A stretch of DNA of 64,000 nucleotides from JBBRCX01 sp038204465 (lineage in GTDB: Bacteria; Planctomycetota; Phycisphaerae; Tepidisphaerales; Tepidisphaeraceae). Positions 10,248 through 18,579 of this stretch are shown here, piece after piece; within the stretch, counting starts at the first letter, position 1, and each line of letters starts with the position of its first letter. The notes beneath the pieces were generated by a model that was not told the DNA's origin, did no database searches, and saw only the letters and a program-made list of their open reading frames with translations. The DNA lies in assembly GCA_038204465.1 (NCBI GenBank), contig JBBRCX010000009.1, positions 1 through 64,000 on the forward strand. The letters run 5' to 3'. The position numbers were made by a program, and so were the translations under genes.

Positions 10248-11042
10248 TCACGCCGCCTGCGGCTCCACTGATCCTTTGCCGAAGATAACCGGAAAGCTCT
10301 CGCCGTTATTGGCGACGGTGCGGGCGTCCATGTAACAGACGCTGAATGCGCGCCGTGAGACGTCGCTGCGGTTCACGTCCGATGCGTGCAGCGTCAGGTT
10401 GTGCAGCAATGCGACTTCGCCGGCCTCCAATTCGAGAAAGTGAATCTGCTCCGGCCGATTGAATTTGGCCGCCTGCTCTTCAGTCAGAAATCCTGAAGGA
10501 TTCGACGGGTTGATTACTCCCATCTTGTGGCTGCCGGGGATGATCTGCACGCAGCCGTTGGCCTTCGTCGCCGGATCCAGCGCCGTATAGATGGTGACCT
10601 GCGCCTCGCGGTCAAGGTACGACCAGCGGTCCTGGTGCCAGGGGAGAAACGTGCCCTTGTGGGCCGGCTTATTCATGAACATGGCGCGGAAGGTCGCGAT
10701 CGGTGTTTCTCCGCCATACACGCGCCGGCAGATCTCCCGAAAGATCGGCCGCTGCATGTACTCGAGGAAGACCGGATCGAGCTCGAGGTCCTGGATCTTG
10801 CGGTAATTCAGCGTCGCGCCTTTATGCCCGCGGCTCTGCTCGCCCGCGTCGTTGTATTTGCCGGTCTCGCTGTCCAATTGCATCATCAGCCGACTGTAGT
10901 CGAGGGTGGCCTTACCGAGCATGATGTCATCGATGCGGCCCTGAACTTTCGCGAGATCGGCGCCGTCCAGAAGCTTCCCAAGCCGCAGGTAGCCGTTCTG
11001 ATTGTAAAACTCCCACTGTTTGTCGCTGAGAATGTCCGACAT
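10248..11042 (-). CDS. Phytanoyl-CoA dioxygenase (PhyH) family protein
   Basis: 264 residues; an Fe(II)/2-oxoglutarate-dependent oxygenase of the PhyH family. The facial triad is visible: H136-x-D138 in PWHQDRW and distal H219 in LTLHASDVNRS, with an arginine (R230/R231) suited to bind 2-oxoglutarate. I use ATG 11042 (MSDILSDKQWEFYNQNGYL), the standard N-terminus of the family; longer readings upstream have no family similarity. The substrate is unknown, as for most bacterial PhyH enzymes. It lies 61 bases downstream of an AraC regulator on the same strand, which suggests substrate-induced control, and a second AraC/PhyH pair occurs at about 48-50 kb. Confidence 0.9.
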   Translation of the reverse strand: MSDILSDKQWEFYNQNGYLRLGKLLDGADLAKVQGRIDDIMLGKATLDYSRLMMQLDSETGKYNDAGEQSRGHKGATLNYRKIQDLELDPVFLEYMQRPIFREICRRVYGGETPIATFRAMFMNKPAHKGTFLPWHQDRWSYLDREAQVTIYTALDPATKANGCVQIIPGSHKMGVINPSNPSGFLTEEQAAKFNRPEQIHFLELEAGEVALLHNLTLHASDVNRSDVSRRAFSVCYMDARTVANNGESFPVIFGKGSVEPQAA

Positions 11043-11103
11043 GTTTTGCCTCTTGTCAGGTCGGTGAAAGTATGCGGCGCAGGCGCCGGCGCGTGAATGG
11101 AGC

Positions 11104-11958
11104 CTATGAACGGGCGGATGGAGAATTTGAACCGATCGCCTCGCGGTAGTGTGCCGGACTGCGGCCATGGTGCTGGCGAAACAGCCGGCTGAAGTAGTAG
11201 GGGTCATCGTAGCCGAGTGAGCCCGCCACCGCGCTCACCGTCAATCGCCCCTCAGCCAGGAGTGCGGCTGCACGCTCCATTCGCATGCGCGTCAGGTACT
11301 GCAGAGGCGTCACCCCAAGCACGCGGCGAAACAGGCGATTCAGGTGTTGCGGCGAGTATCCCGAGCGCTCCGCGAGGTCGCGGAGCGAAGTCGCGCGCGA
11401 GAGCCGTCTGTTCAACTCGTCGAGGATCTTGCTCACGAGCGGGTCAATCGGCCGCTGCGTCAGCAGTCCAAGTCCGGCATCGTGCCGAAGCAGCTCCAGC
11501 ACGATGAGCCGTGCCCACCCCGGCATCGTGAGCAGCGTTTGGGTCTCATCACCGCGATCCCACTCCGCGACAGCGCCGCGAAGATAATCATCCAACCGTG
11601 TTCCGGGTCGCACGTGGCGGAAGGGCGGCGGAATCAACAGGCAGAAGACGTCCTGCCCCCCTGGCAACGTCACCTCCACGTGGATCGACCCGAGGGTGAT
11701 CCGGCGCGCCTGGCTATACCCCTCATGGGGCACTGACGGCGGCACGAGCACCAGATCGCCGGGGCCAAGAACGAACTCCTTTCCGCCGATAACCCATACG
11801 ACTTTTCCGCGGCGGACGAAAATCAGGTTGTAATCCGGAACGGTGCGCGGCGCCAGCGTGTAACCATGCTCGTGTTTCTGCCGCGAGCAGACGTTGGTTT
11901 TGATCTGCGCGTTGCGCAGGACGAATTCGACAAAAGGCCGCGCCGCAGGGCTGTGCAC
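11104..11958 (-). CDS. AraC family transcriptional regulator with cupin sensor
   Basis: 284 residues from a GTG start. The N-terminal half is a cupin-type ligand pocket (FVLGPGDLVLVPPSVPHEG and neighbouring strands). The C-terminal hundred residues hold the two helix-turn-helix units of the AraC/XylS family, including SLRDLAERSGYSPQHLNRLF and the conserved GYDDPYYFSRLFRQHHGRSP second unit. It is upstream of, and on the same strand as, the PhyH dioxygenase gene and downstream of sdhA. The likely target is the dioxygenase and perhaps itself. The ligand cannot be told from sequence. Confidence 0.9.
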   Translation of the reverse strand: MHSPAARPFVEFVLRNAQIKTNVCSRQKHEHGYTLAPRTVPDYNLIFVRRGKVVWVIGGKEFVLGPGDLVLVPPSVPHEGYSQARRITLGSIHVEVTLPGGQDVFCLLIPPPFRHVRPGTRLDDYLRGAVAEWDRGDETQTLLTMPGWARLIVLELLRHDAGLGLLTQRPIDPLVSKILDELNRRLSRATSLRDLAERSGYSPQHLNRLFRRVLGVTPLQYLTRMRMERAAALLAEGRLTVSAVAGSLGYDDPYYFSRLFRQHHGRSPAHYREAIGSNSPSARS

Positions 11959-11973
11959 GTCTGACGTTATACC

Positions 11974-13905
11974 CTACGACCCGACACCGGCGGGCACCGG
12001 GGTCGGGGCGGCGGTGAGGGGGGCGGCGACGGCCTTTGCCGCCGTCGATTCCGGCTTCTTCCCATAGGTCCGCGCACGCGGCGTGCTCAGGCTCACGTCA
12101 ACCGGGGCATAAGAGATGACCGGAGAGTCGCTCGCTGCGTCGTAGGTCGCGATGGTCGCCTTCAGGAAGTTGGCATCGTCGCGCTCGGGGAATGCCGGCT
12201 TGTAGTGTGCGCCGCGGGACTCGTCGCGCAGCAGGGCGGCCTTCAGCGTCGCCTCGGCCAGCAGAATCATGTCGCGGGTGGCGCGGGCAAAGCTGAGGTT
12301 CTGATTGGTCCACATGCCGGTGTCTGAGAGCTTCACGCGCTGGTAACGGTCCTTCCACTCCTGGCAGCGCTCCAGCGTCATCTGGAGCTTGTCGTTGTAG
12401 CGGACGACAGTGCAGTAGTCGGTCATCCACTTGCCCATCTCCTGCCAGAGCAGATAGGGATTCTCATCGCCGCTGTTGCTCAGCAGCCAGTTCTGCCGGT
12501 CGGTCTCCTGGCGCACCACCGCGTCATAAGCTGTCTGCGGAACATCCGCGCAAGCGGTCCTCGCCGCGTCCGTGCAATAGTTCTTGATGCACGACCCGCC
12601 AAACAACCCATCGAAGATGCAGGACAGCAGCGAGTTGGCCCCGAGCCGGTTGGCGCCGTGATATGCGAAGCTGACCTCGCCCATGGTGTACAGACCCGGC
12701 ACGTTGGTCATCATGTTGTTTGGATGGCCAAACTTCAGCCCGCCGGTCTTTTCGTCCTTGGTGAAGCCAGCCCATAAGCCGCCCATGCTGTAGTGGACGG
12801 CTGGGAAGATCTTCATCGGCTCTTCGAGCGGATCGGCGCCGACGAACTTCTCATAAATCTCCAGGATCCCTTCCAGCTTGCTGAGGAAGACCGCGCGCTT
12901 GATGCCGGTGACGCGCTCGGTAAGGTCGAGGTAGACCATGTTGCCGCCGGCCACGCCGAGGCCCATCTCCGTGCAGACCTGGAAGATCTCACGCGTGGCG
13001 ATGTCGCGCGGCACGAGGTTGCCGTACTTCGGGTAGCGCTCCTCGAGAAAGTAAAAGCGCTCGGAATCGGGAATGGAGTTCGGCGGCCGCGTGTCACCCG
13101 CCTTGCGCGGCACCCAGACTCTTCCGCCTTCGCCGCGCGCCGATTCGCTGATGAGGCGGCACTTGTCTTCGCCGGGGATGGCGGTGGGATGGACCTGGAT
13201 AAACTCAGGGTTGCCGTATTTCGCGCCTGCCTGGTAACAGCGCGAAGCCGCGCCGCCCGTGCAGATTACCGACATGGTGCTCTTGCCGAAGATCAGCCCG
13301 TTGCCGCCTGTGGCGATGACAACCGCGTCGGCGCGAAAGGCGCGAATCTGCATCGTGCGCATGTCCTGTGCCACGATTCCCACGCACTGCCCATCGTGCA
13401 GCACCGGCCAGAGGAATTCCCAGAACTCATATTTGTTCACGCGCCCTTCCGACTCCCATCGGCGCGTCTGCTCATCCAGCGCGTACAACAATTGCTGGCC
13501 CGTTGTGGCGCCGGCGTAGAACGTGCGCTTGTAAAGACTGCCCCCGAAGAGCCGCAGAGAGCGCTGTCCTTCCGGCGTGCGGTTGAAGGGGACGCCCATG
13601 CGGTCAAGGAGGTCGATGATCTTCGGCGCCCAGGTGCACATCTCCAGCACGGGCGGTTGGTCGGCAAGGAAATCACCCCCCAGGGCGGTTTCATCGAAAT
13701 GCTCCCACTCGCTGTAACCCTGCTGGCGCGCGATGTCGTTGCACGCGTTGATGCCGCCTTGCGCGCAGACGCTGTGACTGCGTTTCACCGGCACCATCGA
13801 AAACAGGTCGACGCCAACACCTTCCTCGGCCAGTTTGATGGTGCAGGCCAGGCCCGCCAATCCCCCCCCGACAACAATGACACGCTTCTTCGACGGTAAA
13901 GCCAT
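11974..13905 (-). CDS. sdhA: Succinate dehydrogenase / fumarate reductase flavoprotein subunit
   Basis: 643 residues of the Bacillus-type SdhA. Seen in order: the dinucleotide-binding VVGGGLAGL (residues about 11-19), the FAD-attachment region RSHSVCAQGGIN, a second FAD segment ATGGNGLIFG, the substrate-site motifs HPTAIPG and ARGEGG, and HYSMGG. It oxidises succinate (or reduces fumarate) at the cytoplasmic membrane and passes electrons to an iron-sulphur subunit. The C-terminus has an unusual Ala/Pro-rich tail of about 40 residues. The usual sdhC-sdhA-sdhB order is broken: a DinB-like gene separates it from sdhC, and an AraC regulator rather than sdhB follows. Confidence 0.95.
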   Translation of the reverse strand: MALPSKKRVIVVGGGLAGLACTIKLAEEGVGVDLFSMVPVKRSHSVCAQGGINACNDIARQQGYSEWEHFDETALGGDFLADQPPVLEMCTWAPKIIDLLDRMGVPFNRTPEGQRSLRLFGGSLYKRTFYAGATTGQQLLYALDEQTRRWESEGRVNKYEFWEFLWPVLHDGQCVGIVAQDMRTMQIRAFRADAVVIATGGNGLIFGKSTMSVICTGGAASRCYQAGAKYGNPEFIQVHPTAIPGEDKCRLISESARGEGGRVWVPRKAGDTRPPNSIPDSERFYFLEERYPKYGNLVPRDIATREIFQVCTEMGLGVAGGNMVYLDLTERVTGIKRAVFLSKLEGILEIYEKFVGADPLEEPMKIFPAVHYSMGGLWAGFTKDEKTGGLKFGHPNNMMTNVPGLYTMGEVSFAYHGANRLGANSLLSCIFDGLFGGSCIKNYCTDAARTACADVPQTAYDAVVRQETDRQNWLLSNSGDENPYLLWQEMGKWMTDYCTVVRYNDKLQMTLERCQEWKDRYQRVKLSDTGMWTNQNLSFARATRDMILLAEATLKAALLRDESRGAHYKPAFPERDDANFLKATIATYDAASDSPVISYAPVDVSLSTPRARTYGKKPESTAAKAVAAPLTAAPTPVPAGVGS

Positions 13906-13932
13906 TTCGACCTCAAATGCGCAAGGCGCTCA

Positions 13933-14406
13933 TCACCACATCATCTTCCCGAGCTTCTCGCGCTTGTCCACGATGAACTTCAGGTGGTGTTCCAGATGGT
14001 TGACGTATGTCTCGAGCAGCTCGCGCAGCCGCAACGGCCCGCGCTCGTTGTGTGTTCCCTGCCGATCAAACGCCGCTTCCGGCAGCTTGCGCAGGACTCG
14101 TGCGAACATCTTGCGGTTCAGCTCGAATATTTTCGCCGCATCCTCCGCCGACTGCTCTTCGTAAAACAGACTTGTCGCGAACCTGGATTCGTCAAAGCCG
14201 ATGAGTGTCGGGTTGTCCTCGGCGACAACGCGTTTCATCCGGTCGGTCGCGATCAGATCGCTGTCCAGCATGTGAAGGACGATCTGCTGTATCGACCACG
14301 TGCCGGGGATCGGGGTCGCCAGCAGGTCCTCGCGAGTGAGGCCGCGGATCGCCAGAGCCAGTTTCTCGGCGCCGGCCTCGTACTGGTTGATCAAGTCGCT
14401 TCGCAT
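13933..14406 (-). CDS. DinB superfamily protein
   Basis: 157 residues with the four-helix DinB/YfiT layout: an N-terminal amphipathic helix (YEAGAEKLALAIRGLTREDL), GTWSIQQIVLHMLDSD with H45, and YVNHLEHHLKFI with H137 and H140/H141. These three positions form the usual divalent-metal site. Members include bacillithiol S-transferases, mycothiol-dependent isomerases and DNA-damage-inducible proteins; which applies here is unknown. It lies 6 bases after sdhC and 27 bases before sdhA on the same strand, so it is very probably part of that transcript, which is unexpected for this family. Confidence 0.85.
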   Translation of the reverse strand: MRSDLINQYEAGAEKLALAIRGLTREDLLATPIPGTWSIQQIVLHMLDSDLIATDRMKRVVAEDNPTLIGFDESRFATSLFYEEQSAEDAAKIFELNRKMFARVLRKLPEAAFDRQGTHNERGPLRLRELLETYVNHLEHHLKFIVDKREKLGKMMW

Positions 14407-14412
14407 TTGAAC

Positions 14413-15198
14413 CTATCCAAACGACCAAGGCCTGGCAGGCCACACCGCGCTGGTCGCAGTGCGATCATTCACGGCTGGCCCCGGCAGCGGGGTCCGAGCG
14501 GTGCGCAGTGTGGCAGCCAGCGCCAAAAGCCCGCAAACAAAGGTGAAGACGAACAGACCGGTGCAGGCAAATCCCCATCGCCTCTGGGCGCGCGCGCTGA
14601 TGGTTAATCCCCATGTGATGGCCGCGGTCCAGAACCCGTTCGCGAGATGATAGCAGGAGGCGAGGATCCCGATGGGATAAACAAGATAGCCGATCCACCC
14701 TCGCGCATGCATGTGATTAACGGTACTCTCGGTCGCGTACTTTACCGGTCGAAAAGTCAGCTCGGCGCCAAGCTGGCCGCCGAAAGCGCCTTTCATCGCA
14801 AGCACGTGGAACGCGATGAAGAGTGCGATGACGATCGCGCTGACGCGCTGGAAGAAGTAGAACCAGTTCTTCGCGTACGGGTAATTCCAGGGGTTCGGCT
14901 GGGCGGTGAAGGTGATCCACAGTCCGTAAAAAGTGTGGAAAAGGATCGGCAGGTAGATGAGTGCCCACTCCACCGCCACCAGAAAAGGCAGCCCATGAAT
15001 CTTGTCGACCTGTTGCTGGTACACCGAGGGTTCGCCGGGCGATCGAACGCCTTCGATGAGCGTCGCGTTCACCAGCAGGTGAATGACGATATAGCCGCCA
15101 AAGATGATGCCGCTCAGCGAATGCAGCCTGCGAATCAGAAAGTGATGACGACCGCCGATGGCCGGCAGGGTCAGGTCGGTTGCGGTCGCGGTGGTCAC
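14413..15198 (-). CDS. sdhC: Succinate dehydrogenase cytochrome b558 subunit
   Basis: 261 residues with about five membrane helices, matching the single-subunit, di-haem cytochrome b558 anchor of Bacillus-type succinate:quinone reductases. The first helix carries RRLHSLSGIIFGGYIVIHLL, with two histidines in the positions used as haem ligands, and later helices carry further histidines (ALFIAFHVLAMKG, ASCYHLANGF). It anchors SdhA/SdhB to the membrane and transfers electrons to quinone. It is the first gene of a leftward cluster sdhC-dinB-sdhA; no separate SdhD is expected in this type. Confidence 0.88.
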   Translation of the reverse strand: MTTATATDLTLPAIGGRHHFLIRRLHSLSGIIFGGYIVIHLLVNATLIEGVRSPGEPSVYQQQVDKIHGLPFLVAVEWALIYLPILFHTFYGLWITFTAQPNPWNYPYAKNWFYFFQRVSAIVIALFIAFHVLAMKGAFGGQLGAELTFRPVKYATESTVNHMHARGWIGYLVYPIGILASCYHLANGFWTAAITWGLTISARAQRRWGFACTGLFVFTFVCGLLALAATLRTARTPLPGPAVNDRTATSAVWPARPWSFG

Positions 15199-15293
15199 TC
15201 AAATCCTTTCAAGCTCGGGGCGTGGAATTATAGGAAGGCTGGGGGTTCATGCAAAACGGCGCTGAGCACGGGGCGATCGTTTGATCCTTCCGA

Positions 15294-15971
15294 TCAAACG
15301 GCGGACAGATGCGGCCCCAAGCCGTCCGTAGCGAGTCGAGTCAGCGTGACGGCATTATCGGCAGTAAACCGGCCGACGCGTGTGCGACGGAGTTGCGTAA
15401 GGTATCCGCCGACTGCCAGCGCCTCACCGAGGTCGCGCGCCAGGGACCGAACGTACATTCCGCGGCCGCAGTTGATCCGTAACCGCAGCAGCGGCCAATT
15501 GAATTCGAGCAGCTGTATTGCATCGACCCGGACAACGCGCGGCTCCAGCGATACCGCTTCGCCCTTGCGCGCGATGTCGTAGGCGCGCCTCCCGGCAACC
15601 TTAATCGCGCTGAACTGCGGTGGCCGCTGTTGGATCTCTCCAACGAACTGAGGCAGAAGTCGGTTGATCGTATCGCTGGTCGGCGGCGTCACCGCACCCT
15701 GCCATGGCTGTTCCGGTGCTTCCGGATCATCAGTCCGCGTCGTGGCGCCCAGCTTTACTGTGGCCTCATACTGCTTCGGTTCATCCATCAGCCGTTCACA
15801 CCGTTCCGTTGCCTTGCCGATCAGCAGCAGGAGAACGCCCGTGGCAAACGGGTCGAGCGTGCCGGCGTGGCCGATCTTCACACCGCGCGGCAGCAGCCGC
15901 TTGACGGCTGCGACCGCGCGCGCCGATGACATCCCTTCCGGTTTATCGAGGTTGATCACGCCTTCCGGCAT
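15294..15971 (-). CDS. truB: tRNA pseudouridine-55 synthase
   Basis: 225 residues. TruB makes pseudouridine at position 55 in the T-loop of tRNAs. The N-terminus MPEGVINLDKPEGMSS and the catalytic loop GHAGTLDPFATG (nucleophile D40) are diagnostic, and the later motif VRSLARDLGEAL is present. It is shorter than most bacterial TruB proteins (about 290-310) and stops soon after the core fold, so the C-terminal PUA-like extension seems to be missing. The leftward gene stands alone, 95 bases from sdhC. Confidence 0.95.
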   Translation of the reverse strand: MPEGVINLDKPEGMSSARAVAAVKRLLPRGVKIGHAGTLDPFATGVLLLLIGKATERCERLMDEPKQYEATVKLGATTRTDDPEAPEQPWQGAVTPPTSDTINRLLPQFVGEIQQRPPQFSAIKVAGRRAYDIARKGEAVSLEPRVVRVDAIQLLEFNWPLLRLRINCGRGMYVRSLARDLGEALAVGGYLTQLRRTRVGRFTADNAVTLTRLATDGLGPHLSAV

Positions 15972-16056
15972 TTCTCCATTCGCGGTTCAACCGCGGCGGC
16001 AGATTTTGTTTGTTGAGCGATTGCATCATACCCAGTAACTTTGGCGCGGGTCGCTC

Positions 16057-16815
16057 ATGCTGTGGACGAGAAACGAAATTCTGCGGGCGCTTCGCAAGCT
16101 TCATCGAGACGGCAGGGAGCTTTCCTACAACGCCCTGGCGGCGAAGAACCAGTCGCTGGTCTCAGCGGCGGCCTATCACTTCGCCTCTTACCGTCGCGCT
16201 GTGGAAGAGGCGGGAATTGTTTATGCAGAAGTCACTCGCCGGCCGCGCTGGACCCGGCCGCTCATCATCGGACTGATCAAGGCAGCCAGGCGCCGCGGGG
16301 ATGATTTGCACTGGTCGGCGGTCACGAGGCGACGCGATGAGCTCGGCAAGGCGGCCTTCGCATCACTGCAGATGCGTCTATTCGGCAGTTGGGACCGCGC
16401 CCTTCACGCGGCCGGGCTGGATGCCGGGGACATCAACCGTTACCGCAAGTGGGACAAGCAGACTATTGTCTTTGAGCTCAAGAGCCGGGCGCGGGAACAC
16501 GAGCCACTCAACAGCGGCGCAATCCAGCGCGAGGATCCTGGTCTACACGCGGCGGCGGTTCGGCATTTCACCAGCTACGACGGCGCCTTGAAAGCCTCCC
16601 GGCTCGATCCGGAGAAGGTGCGAGAGCGCCATCGTTGGCAGAAGAATGACGTCATCCGCGGGTTAAAATCCGCGCGGAAGGCGGGCCAGCGGCTGTCGGA
16701 TTCTCTCGTCCGCCGCGAGCACCCGGCGCTCTACGGAGCGGCCGTTCGCCTCTTCGGCAGCTTCACCGCCGCCAGAGCAGCTTCGGGCATCAAATGGCCG
16801 GTGGCCCGCGGTTGA
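16057..16815 (+). CDS. Protein of four homing-endonuclease-associated repeats, no nuclease domain
   Basis: 252 residues built almost wholly of four tandem units of 50-60 residues at about 3-55, 65-122, 131-183 and 193-245. Each begins with W and a helix, continues with a basic segment and an x-P-x-L-x-x-AA-x-x-x-FGSW-like core, and ends AL-x-x-AGL (for example LQMRLFGSWDRALHAAGL). This is the pattern of the homing-endonuclease-associated (HNH_repeat) DNA-binding units usually found beside HNH nucleases. No HNH, LAGLIDADG or GIY-YIG nuclease is present in or beside the gene. A sequence-specific DNA-binding role is inferred; the partner is unknown. Confidence 0.7.
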   Translation: MLWTRNEILRALRKLHRDGRELSYNALAAKNQSLVSAAAYHFASYRRAVEEAGIVYAEVTRRPRWTRPLIIGLIKAARRRGDDLHWSAVTRRRDELGKAAFASLQMRLFGSWDRALHAAGLDAGDINRYRKWDKQTIVFELKSRAREHEPLNSGAIQREDPGLHAAAVRHFTSYDGALKASRLDPEKVRERHRWQKNDVIRGLKSARKAGQRLSDSLVRREHPALYGAAVRLFGSFTAARAASGIKWPVARG

Positions 16816-16879
16816 TTGTCGCGCCGACGCCGGAGACTGTTGTCCAGGAATCGCGCGCCGAGAGGCATCTGGCACTGCT

Positions 16880-17581
16880 ATGGCCTCAAAAGCATGCCGC
16901 GCCCGCGCGTCATCCGGGAAGCTGAAGATCAAGCCGAAAGCCCCTTTCATCTTCGCGCTCCTCTGTTGGCTCGTCCTCATCGCGCTTGGCCTGTTGCTGG
17001 ATCGCGCCATCGCCCAATGGATCGCTCAGCACACCCTCGATAAACGAAGCACGCTCGCGTGGCTCATGAAATCGCCCGGCCATTTCGGTTTCACCTCGAT
17101 GGTCATGGCGCTGCTGATCCTCTTTCATTGCGACCGCTGGCGGGGCGCCGGCCTGGTGCTGCTTAGCGCGGCTATCGGCGGGCTGCTCTATGCGGTCATC
17201 AAATGGTCAGTCGGGCGCGTCCGGCCGGTGAAAGGGATCGATCCATTCGCGTTTCATCCATTCCAGGCCGGTCTCCGGGGGCTTTCTCACGCGGAGAACC
17301 TGTCCTTCCCCTCAGGTCACGCGTGCCTTGCTTTTGCGACGGCGGCAAGCCTTGCCATGCTGCTGCCGAGGTGGCGCTACGCTTTCTATGCTGCGGCCGC
17401 CATCGTTGGATTGGAACGGGTTCTGGAAAATGCCCATTACCTCACCGACGTCATTGCCGCCGCTGCCATCGGGATCATCTCGGCGCATCTGGCCGCCTGG
17501 CTGGGAAAGAAACTCGGTTGCAGTAACGATCCCGGCGCTCTTCCGGCCGATAGTGCCGCGCCGGCACGAATTACCCGGTAG
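16880..17581 (+). CDS. PAP2 superfamily membrane phosphatase
   Basis: 233 residues with about six membrane helices. All three phosphatase motifs are visible: K108-x6-R115-P116 (KWSVGRVRP), PSGH at 144-147, and R180-x5-H186 followed by D190 (RVLENAHYLTD). The fold acts on lipid phosphates such as phosphatidic acid or undecaprenyl pyrophosphate, with the active site facing the periplasm. The substrate cannot be assigned, though lipid A or undecaprenyl-PP dephosphorylation are reasonable guesses. The first ATG (16880) gives a basic 20-residue cytoplasmic head. Confidence 0.9.
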   Translation: MASKACRARASSGKLKIKPKAPFIFALLCWLVLIALGLLLDRAIAQWIAQHTLDKRSTLAWLMKSPGHFGFTSMVMALLILFHCDRWRGAGLVLLSAAIGGLLYAVIKWSVGRVRPVKGIDPFAFHPFQAGLRGLSHAENLSFPSGHACLAFATAASLAMLLPRWRYAFYAAAAIVGLERVLENAHYLTDVIAAAAIGIISAHLAAWLGKKLGCSNDPGALPADSAAPARITR

Positions 17582-17619
17582 CAACCCAGTTCGACGTACA
17601 CTGCCAGCGGAGACAACCT

Positions 17620-18456
17620 ATGAAAACACTGCTCACCGCAGCCGCAGCGACCCTGTTCATCGAAACCGCTCTCGCGCTGGCGCTCACCGTCATGCCGCGG
17701 TTGAGCCGCCGCGCGGTCAATGCCTGCGCCCGCACGCCATTGCTCGACATCTGGGTCGCCGCCTTCACTTGGCTTCCATGGGTGATCGCGGGCGTGGTGG
17801 GGGGCTGGCGCGCCGTTGTCGGGTCGTTCATCGGGCAGGTGCTCGCACTGTTTATCTGGACCGCTTATCACGAGCTGGCCCATCGAGAGGCGGCGCGGGG
17901 GCCGCGCATCGTGAAGTTCATCAATCGCACCGTCGGACGCTGGCGCAATCACGCGGCCCTTTGGGTCACCATGATCGCACTGCCCGGCTTCTGTCTCATT
18001 CGCGCGGTCGAGGTTTGCTGTTACCCGTTCCTCGTCTGGCTGCTCGATTTTCCAAAGTACCGCCACGCCGATTGGGTGAATGTCAGCCGGCAGAAGTTCG
18101 AAGGCCTGGTCGGCCACGACCTGATCTGGTGCCTGTACTGCGATTGGATGACCGGCGTCTACTCCCTCGGCGCCGAGATGCTTCGAAACGTCGAATCGTT
18201 CTGGTGCCCGATCCGTTTCTACGAGGGCAAGAAGTGCGCCAACTGCCGCACCGACTTCCCGGACATCGAGCAAGGGTGGGTTGCGCCGGATGGCACCATG
18301 GCCGATGTCGAACAAACTCTGCAGGCCATGTACGGCGATGGGCAGCGCAGCTGGTTCGGCCACCCAGCCCGCCTGACGGTGAAAGGTGTTCCCATAGCGG
18401 TCGCCGCCGGCAATGGAAACGGTGACACCGAACACGCCGCCACCGCTCGGCTCTAG
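17620..18456 (+). CDS. Unknown membrane protein with HExxH motif
   Basis: 278 residues, not recognised as a named family. An N-terminal hydrophobic segment (5-25) is followed by helices at about 48-62 and 66-82; H84-E-L-A-H88 lies directly after the second of these, and a further helix is near 118-145. The C-terminal half has seven or more cysteines, several in pairs (CLYCDWM, CANC), suggestive of a metal site. The HExxH could mark a membrane metalloprotease, but no third zinc ligand or family signature was identified. It follows the PAP2 gene by 38 bases on the same strand. Confidence 0.75.
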   Translation: MKTLLTAAAATLFIETALALALTVMPRLSRRAVNACARTPLLDIWVAAFTWLPWVIAGVVGGWRAVVGSFIGQVLALFIWTAYHELAHREAARGPRIVKFINRTVGRWRNHAALWVTMIALPGFCLIRAVEVCCYPFLVWLLDFPKYRHADWVNVSRQKFEGLVGHDLIWCLYCDWMTGVYSLGAEMLRNVESFWCPIRFYEGKKCANCRTDFPDIEQGWVAPDGTMADVEQTLQAMYGDGQRSWFGHPARLTVKGVPIAVAAGNGNGDTEHAATARL

Positions 18457-18483
18457 AATTGTGGGCTATTGGAGATACCGCGA

Positions 18484-18507
18484 GGTTCGGGAATTCGTTC
18501 CCGCACC
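18484..18507. terminator. Hairpin with TTCG tetraloop
   Basis: A 10-bp stem with one mismatch closes a TTCG tetraloop 27 bases after the end of the HExxH membrane protein gene and 73 bases before the next gene. The tetraloop makes it a very stable RNA hairpin, but a U-run does not follow, so it may be a terminator, a 3'-end stabiliser or both. Confidence 0.4.
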
Positions 18508-18579
18508 CGCTCTCCTCCGGCCGACGCTTGGCCGTTGATTAGAATTCCCGACGCCTAATCCGTAACATATCCCTCGCGA

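Noticed and set aside
17620..18456. Assignment to a named HExxH protease family
   Set aside because: No third zinc ligand or family signature was found beside HELAH.
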